From contig MGCP01000031.1 of assembly GCA_001790455.1 (NCBI GenBank), positions 1-6,832 on the forward strand: a stretch of DNA of 6,832 nt, given 5' to 3'. The stretch's first letter is position 1. Each line of letters opens with the position of its first letter. The notes under the pieces are model-generated. The model was given only the letters and a program-made list of their open reading frames with translations, had not been told where the DNA came from and searched no databases. This DNA is from Candidatus Saccharibacteria bacterium RIFCSPHIGHO2_02_FULL_47_12 (GTDB lineage Bacteria; Patescibacteriota; Saccharimonadia; Saccharimonadales; JANWIN01). Both the position numbers and the translations under genes were made by a program. Positions 3,785 to 6,832 of this stretch are shown here, piece after piece.

Positions 3785-4951
3785 ATGCAGCCTAGTAGTA
3801 GTGAAGTGCCCGTTGTTCCAAATGCCGAGCTAGAGCGGGAACGCTTGATTAGCCTTATAAACAGTATGGCTGACGGCGTAATTGCTATAGATGAAACCGG
3901 CAAAATTGTTGCCTATAACGGTGCGGCATTAAACATTTTAGACCTAAACAGCTCTATGAGCGGCAAAGATCTTTCACTACTGCTGCAACTTGTAGACAAA
4001 GACAAACACCCTATAGACCTTATGTCACTTATAAACAATGCAAAAACTGCCACAACCTCGCGTGATTATTTGCTTAAGTACAACGACAACAGCACCATAA
4101 ACGTCTACCTTAGCATTGCACCGGTGCATTTGAGCTTTGGCAAAAGCGGTGCGCGTGGCCATGTGATTTTGCTGCGTGACATAACAAGCGAAAAGTCACT
4201 AGAAGAAGAACGCGATGAGTTTATAAGCGTGGTTAGCCACGAACTACGTACCCCCGTAGCAATTGCAGAGGGCAACATTAGCAATGCCCAGTATATGGCC
4301 GACAAAACTCAGTCCAACGAACAGATCAAAGACGCACTAAAACAGGCCTATACGCAAATTATGTTTTTGTCTAACCTCATCAATGACTTGTCTACATTGT
4401 CTAGGGCAGAGCGGGGAGTATTGACCATAGATGTAGAAGACATAAATGTCCACGAACTAGCAGAAGAATTAGCCAAAGGCTACGAGAGTCAAACCGCCGC
4501 CAAGGGCCTGCAAATATATTTAGAATTAGACCCACATTTAGAAATATTACGCTCCAGCAAAATATATGTACGCGAAATTTTACAAAACTTTGTAACCAAT
4601 GCTGTTAAATACACCCAAAAGGGCGGCGTAACCATCGCTGCTTTTGCTAAACCAACCGGTGTGTTGTTTGAAATACGAGACACTGGCATAGGTATAAGCG
4701 TGGGCGACCAGCGCAAGCTGTTTGATAAATTCTTTAGGGCAGATGACCCCAGAACCCAAAAAGAAAGCGGCACTGGACTGGGCTTATATGTCACCATGAA
4801 ACTGTCCAAGCTAATTGGCGCCGAACTAGACGTGCATAGCGAGCTAAACCAAGGCTCTACCTTTAGCATATTTATACCCAACCTCAATCTGCCCACCGTA
4901 AAGACTCCGTCAAACCAGCCAGTAACCGGACTTACGCCTCCTATAAGCTAG
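3785..4951 (+). CDS. soluble PAS-domain sensor histidine kinase
   Basis: This 388-residue two-component sensor kinase is probably cytoplasmic, since no membrane helix or signal peptide is present. A PAS domain spans about residues 18-137 (ERLISLINSMADGVIAIDE to LLRDITSEKS). The dimerisation helix follows with the H-box SHELRTP (151-157; phospho-acceptor H152). The ATPase domain has the N-box NFVTNAVKYT (268-277), G1 box DTGIGI (299-304), an F-box FDKFFR and G2 box GTGLGL (329-334). All catalytic motifs are intact. The C-terminal tail is Pro/Thr-rich (PTVKTPSNQPVTGLTPP) and probably disordered. No response regulator is encoded in the window, so it is an orphan here. It has its own leaderless-type promoter, and an intrinsic terminator lies 41 bp after the stop. 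The ligand of the PAS domain cannot be deduced. Confidence 0.95.
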   Translation: MQPSSSEVPVVPNAELERERLISLINSMADGVIAIDETGKIVAYNGAALNILDLNSSMSGKDLSLLLQLVDKDKHPIDLMSLINNAKTATTSRDYLLKYNDNSTINVYLSIAPVHLSFGKSGARGHVILLRDITSEKSLEEERDEFISVVSHELRTPVAIAEGNISNAQYMADKTQSNEQIKDALKQAYTQIMFLSNLINDLSTLSRAERGVLTIDVEDINVHELAEELAKGYESQTAAKGLQIYLELDPHLEILRSSKIYVREILQNFVTNAVKYTQKGGVTIAAFAKPTGVLFEIRDTGIGISVGDQRKLFDKFFRADDPRTQKESGTGLGLYVTMKLSKLIGAELDVHSELNQGSTFSIFIPNLNLPTVKTPSNQPVTGLTPPIS

Positions 4952-4980
4952 TTGACTAAAAAGTGCAGATTATATATACT
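4952..4980 (+). promoter_or_regulatory. sigma70 promoter of the secE-nusG operon
   Basis: The -35 TTGACT (4952-4957) and -10 TATACT (4975-4980) each match consensus at five of six bases and are separated by the ideal 17 bp. The promoter begins right after the histidine kinase stop codon. The predicted start near 4987 lies in the palindrome ACTGCAGT (4983-4990), only about 6 nt before the terminator-like hairpin at 4993. Confidence 0.75.
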
Positions 4981-4992
4981 TGACTGCAGTGG

Positions 4993-5019
4993 AACTACCT
5001 TTATGGTAGTTTTTTATTT
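4993..5019 (+). terminator. intrinsic terminator or attenuator before secE
   Basis: AACTACC (4993-4999), loop TTTAT, then GGTAGTT (5005-5011) form a perfect 7-bp stem, followed by TTTTATTT. This can end the histidine kinase transcript. It also lies immediately downstream of the secE promoter, so operon transcripts must read through it, which makes attenuation possible. Confidence 0.75.
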
Positions 5020-5051
5020 CCCGCAAAAGTTTCGCTAGAAATTTCGGCGGG
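5020..5051 (+). promoter_or_regulatory. leader hairpin next to the secE start
   Basis: CCCGC (5020-5024) pairs with GCGGG (5047-5051). Inside it AAGTTTC (5027-5033) pairs with GAAATTT (5038-5044, one G-U) around the loop GCTA, with a 2x2 internal loop. The hairpin ends 11 bases before the secE ATG and just before the GGGGA that may bind the ribosome, so it could influence translation start. Confidence 0.5.
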
Positions 5052-5062
5052 TGTGGGGAAAG

Positions 5063-5476
5063 ATGGCAGAAAAGAAGACTAAACGAAGAATCAAACAAGC
5101 TCAGCCTATAGGAGGGCAAAGCCGCCAAAAGACTGGCCAGGCTGCTAGTGCGCGTGAGCAGGCACGGACCAAATCAGCGCCAAAACCTGCCAAAAAACGG
5201 CGGACCTTGCCTGCCGGCAGGCAGGTCAGGGCAGCAGGTAAAGCAGCAGTAAAACCTCTTCGTGTTTTTCGTTTCCTAGGCGTCTTTCGGTTTTTGGTCC
5301 CAAAGTATTTTCGCAACTCTTGGCTAGAGCTAAAGCAAGTCACTTGGCCCAGCCGCAAGGAAACTTGGCAGCTGACCTTTGCGGTATTTACATTTGCGGT
5401 AATATTTGGTCTGCTGGTGGGGGTAACGGACTACGGCCTAGATAAAATATTTAAGAGGATACTATTAAACCTATGA
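5063..5476 (+). CDS. secE: preprotein translocase subunit SecE
   Basis: SecE clamps SecY in the SecYEG export channel of the cytoplasmic membrane. The conserved C-terminal part is clear: ELKQVTWPSRKET at residues 89-101, then a single membrane helix at about 105-121. The other half of the 137-residue protein is a Lys/Ala/Gln-rich, low-complexity N-terminal extension (residues 1-65), with an internal echo FRFLGVFRFL (69-78). An in-frame palindrome adds LPAGRQV at 49-55. The ATG at 5063 follows GGGGA closely (5055-5059); the in-frame GTG at 5051 lies in a hairpin stem and is less likely. The stop is TGA, which supports UGA as a stop in this organism. nusG follows after 121 bp, as in most bacteria. 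Confidence 0.97.
   Translation: MAEKKTKRRIKQAQPIGGQSRQKTGQAASAREQARTKSAPKPAKKRRTLPAGRQVRAAGKAAVKPLRVFRFLGVFRFLVPKYFRNSWLELKQVTWPSRKETWQLTFAVFTFAVIFGLLVGVTDYGLDKIFKRILLNL
5203..5227. repeat. palindromic insert within secE (codes LPAGRQV)
   Basis: TGCCTGCCGGCAGGCA (5208-5223) is a perfect 16-bp palindrome, extended by GACC (5203-5206) pairing with GGTC (5224-5227) past one bulged T. It is much more GC-rich than its surroundings and is read in frame as LPAGRQV in the disordered part of SecE. It resembles, in principle, the Rickettsia palindromic elements that insert inside genes. Mobility is inferred, not shown. Confidence 0.6.
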
Positions 5477-5494
5477 TTCACTTTGTTCATCATA

Positions 5495-5574
5495 AGGATA
5501 CAGGGTATAGGGTTTGGGATATAGCTATTAAAAGAGGGGTTTTACTATACCCTAAGTCCTCTGTCCTAAATCCT
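5495..5574. repeat. long inverted repeat of heptamer units between secE and nusG
   Basis: The 30-nt arms 5495-5524 and 5545-5574 pair at about 26 positions counting G-U pairs, with further pairing TAAAA (5529-5533) with TTTTA (5540-5544) inside. Each arm is made of imperfect 7-nt units: CAGGGTA, TAGGGTT, TGGGATA on the left, and CCCTAAG, TCCTCTG, TCCTAAA, TCCTAAT on the right. As RNA it is a strong hairpin ending about 10 nt before the nusG ribosome binding site. No U-tract follows, so it is not a standard terminator. Confidence 0.75.
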
Positions 5575-5597
5575 AATTTCGCCGAAGGAGAAATCTT

Positions 5598-6140
5598 ATG
5601 AGTAAACGTTACGATACATCCAAACAGTGGTATGCAATCCATACCTACAGTGGATATGAGGAAAAAGTTGCAGAAAGTATTCGCCAGCGAGCGGATAGTC
5701 TTGATATGGCTGATAAGATTTTCCAAGTACTTGTTCCTAAGGAAAAAATGATTGAGATCAAAAACGGCAAGCGAAAAGTCGTTGAAAAACGAATTTTTCA
5801 GGGATATGTGCTTGTTCAGATGAAATTGTCGGAAGATGCATGGTACATCGTACGTAACACACCTTCTGTAACTGGCTTCGTGGGCAGTGGTACGGAACCA
5901 ACACCAGTATCTCAGGATGAAATGGAGAAGATCCAGAAGCGTATGGGCCTAGAACAACCCAAGCACAAAATTGACTTTAACGTTGGTGAAGTTGTTAACA
6001 TCACGGATGGTCCGTTTAAGGGCTTTGACGGCAGCATCAATGAAATTGACCCACAAAAGGGCAAACTTAAAGTCTTGGTCAATATGTTCGGTCGCGAAAC
6101 CCCCGTAGAACTCGACAGTCTACAAGTTAAGAGAGTGTAA
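5598..6140 (+). CDS. nusG: transcription termination/antitermination factor NusG
   Basis: NusG binds RNA polymerase, modulates pausing and Rho-dependent termination, and can bridge to the ribosome through S10. The 180-residue length is typical. The NGN domain spans about residues 10-115, with WYAIHTYSGYE (11-21), IFQGYVLVQM (66-75) and VRNTPSVTGFVG (85-96). The KOW domain is at about 126-180, with NVGEVVNITDGPFKGFDG (128-145) and a C-terminus ending in LDSLQVKRV. AAGGAG at 5585-5590 lies 7 nt before the ATG, one of the clearest ribosome binding sites in the window. It follows secE and a long hairpin; a small unknown gene starts two bases after its stop. No defect is visible. Confidence 0.99.
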   Translation: MSKRYDTSKQWYAIHTYSGYEEKVAESIRQRADSLDMADKIFQVLVPKEKMIEIKNGKRKVVEKRIFQGYVLVQMKLSEDAWYIVRNTPSVTGFVGSGTEPTPVSQDEMEKIQKRMGLEQPKHKIDFNVGEVVNITDGPFKGFDGSINEIDPQKGKLKVLVNMFGRETPVELDSLQVKRV

Positions 6141-6141
6141 T

Positions 6142-6396
6142 ATGGCTGAGAATAACGAAGTTAAAATAGGAAGATTACCACAAATTAAGGGAACTGCAGC
6201 CAGGCTCGGCACATATCTAGGTATTGGTGCTGCATATGTCGGTTCTGGCGTTGCTCTTGCAAATGAGAGATATTTTGTTGGTAGCATTCTTGGAGTTGCC
6301 GGGTTTGTTGGACATGCGGTGACGATTGATATGCTTCGTATTGATGAAATCGATGAACTCCCTGCTGGACAACAGGGGTCGGATACTGTAGAATAA
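6142..6396 (+). CDS. hypothetical two-helix membrane protein, 84 aa
   Basis: I do not recognise this protein. The ATG lies one base after the nusG stop, and GAGAG (6131-6135) within the nusG end is a plausible ribosome binding site at 6-nt spacing, so it is cotranscribed and perhaps coupled to nusG. After a polar N-terminus two glycine- and alanine-rich hydrophobic segments follow, at about residues 24-40 (TYLGIGAAYVGSGVALA) and 44-63, separated by the short turn NERY. The C-terminus is acidic (MLRIDEIDELPAG to SDTVE). The regular small-residue spacing suggests a tight helical hairpin in the membrane. nusG and rplK are usually adjacent, so a membrane protein here is unexpected. The function is unknown. 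Confidence 0.72.
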   Translation: MAENNEVKIGRLPQIKGTAARLGTYLGIGAAYVGSGVALANERYFVGSILGVAGFVGHAVTIDMLRIDEIDELPAGQQGSDTVE

Positions 6397-6412
6397 ATCA
6401 GTTACGCACGTT

Positions 6413-6431
6413 TCCGCATTGCTTCAGCGGA
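6413..6431 (+). promoter_or_regulatory. small hairpin ahead of the 6444 gene
   Basis: TCCGC (6413-6417) pairs with GCGGA (6427-6431) around a 9-nt loop and can extend by two pairs (T6412-G6432 wobble, T6411-A6433). It ends immediately before the purine-rich ribosome binding site, so it might affect translation of the 6444 gene. There is no U-tract. Confidence 0.3.
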
Positions 6432-6443
6432 GAGAGGAGAGAC

Positions 6444-6659
6444 ATGGAACTAAAAGACATCACCGGCAATGATCGTGTAGTACTTGAAGGCACTTCGAGA
6501 GAGGCTGTCTTGATTAGGAAGGGTCTACGTCTTTTACTCGAGGCTACACAGGATGATATGGATGTTGCTTACAGATTTGACTCCGTACACGATGCTCAGC
6601 TAGATGAACAAGTAAAAGAAGTTACACAGCTTTTGGCTGACATAACAACAGAAAGATAG
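6444..6659 (+). CDS. hypothetical small acidic protein, 71 aa
   Basis: I do not recognise this protein. The start is supported by AGGAG (6435-6439) within a purine run 4 nt before the ATG. The product is soluble, acidic and cysteine-free, and is likely helical over most of its length (GTSREAVLIRKGLRLLLEA, then QLDEQVKEVTQLLADI). The middle (ATQDDMDVAYRFDSVHD) is charged. It sits 47 bp after the 6142 gene, and its stop codon overlaps the AGGA ribosome binding site of rplK, so the four genes from nusG to rplK look like one operon. A small helical partner of a ribosomal or transcription component is conceivable, but nothing in the sequence proves it. Confidence 0.75.
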   Translation: MELKDITGNDRVVLEGTSREAVLIRKGLRLLLEATQDDMDVAYRFDSVHDAQLDEQVKEVTQLLADITTER

Positions 6660-6664
6660 GAATT

Positions 6665-6832
6665 ATGGCAAAGAAAGTCACCTCTAATCTAAAAATGAAA
6701 ATCCCAGCCGGCAAGGCCACACCTGCGCCTCCAGTAGGTAGCATATTGGGCCAGTACGGTGTAAACACTCAGGATTTTATAAATCCCTTTAATGAAGCTA
6801 CCAAAGACATGCGAGGCAACATAACCGCCCAT
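6665..6832 (+). CDS. rplK: 50S ribosomal protein L11, 5' part
   Basis: L11 binds 23S rRNA at the GTPase-associated centre, where translation factors act. The first 56 residues are present and the gene runs off the window without a stop. The N-terminal domain signature KMKIPAGKATPAPPVG (residues 10-25) is clear, followed by LGQYGVN and FNEATKDMRGNI. Where most L11 proteins have PVGPALGQHGVN, this one has PVGSILGQYGVN, a modest lineage-type change in the loop. AGGA (6658-6661) overlaps the stop codon of the preceding gene and serves as a ribosome binding site 3 nt from the ATG. rplA usually follows downstream, outside the window. Confidence 0.98.
   Translation, partial: MAKKVTSNLKMKIPAGKATPAPPVGSILGQYGVNTQDFINPFNEATKDMRGNITAH

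Noticed and set aside
4489..4896. 135-aa minus-strand frame inside the histidine kinase gene
   Set aside because: It is the antisense shadow of the conserved ATPase domain; no promoter or ribosome binding site supports it.
5474..5524. UGA read as glycine, extending SecE past 5476
   Set aside because: SecE ends normally at KRILLNL, the extension would run into the repeat hairpin, and no other gene in the window contains an internal UGA.
5495..5574. CRISPR array or intrinsic terminator
   Set aside because: The units are 7 nt, degenerate and contiguous without spacers, and the hairpin is not followed by a U-tract.

Overview
The window looks like a piece of a small-genome bacterium, most likely from the Candidate Phyla Radiation (Patescibacteria), with Saccharibacteria (TM7) the closest guess. 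This is inferred from short compact genes, near-consensus sigma70-type promoters that often sit directly on the start codon, a cysteine-free L33, and a lineage-style SecE with a long Lys/Ala-rich N-terminus. UGA appears only as a stop (end of secE) and never inside a clear gene, so the standard bacterial code fits. All convincing genes are on the + strand.

Positions 1-1631 are accessory. A non-coding, inverted-repeat-rich leader (about 1-170) precedes three short genes of unknown function (248-628, 785-1219, 1331-1612). The first two share a 39-nt box (33/39 identical by eye) just upstream of an extended -10 promoter. The second encodes a four-helix membrane protein.

Positions 1640-2320 hold an apparent tRNA-Gly relic, tRNA-Thr(GGT), a PspC-domain membrane protein, ribosomal protein L33 (rpmG) and tRNA-Trp(CCA). 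This is the classic bacterial neighbourhood upstream of secE-nusG-rplK.

Positions 2368-4951 interrupt that neighbourhood with a P-loop kinase, a YgjP-type zinc metallopeptidase that starts at the base after the kinase stop codon, and a soluble PAS-histidine kinase with no partner response regulator in view. The kinase and the histidine kinase appear to be leaderless.

Positions 4952-6832 resume the core operon: a good sigma70 promoter, a promoter-proximal intrinsic terminator and a second hairpin, then secE, nusG, two small unknown genes and the start of rplK (L11), which runs off the window. secE carries an in-frame palindromic insert coding LPAGRQV. An 80-nt hairpin built from inverted heptamer repeats lies between secE and nusG.

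SecE is a subunit of the protein export channel, NusG links RNA polymerase to elongation and translation, and L33 and L11 are ribosomal proteins, so the core part is gene-expression machinery. The accessory genes have no demonstrable link to it. I see no clear defence, CRISPR or mobile-element system. The most unusual signals are non-coding: the shared promoter box, the leaderless promoters, the tRNA relic, the promoter-terminator arrangement before secE, and the two repeat elements in and after secE.
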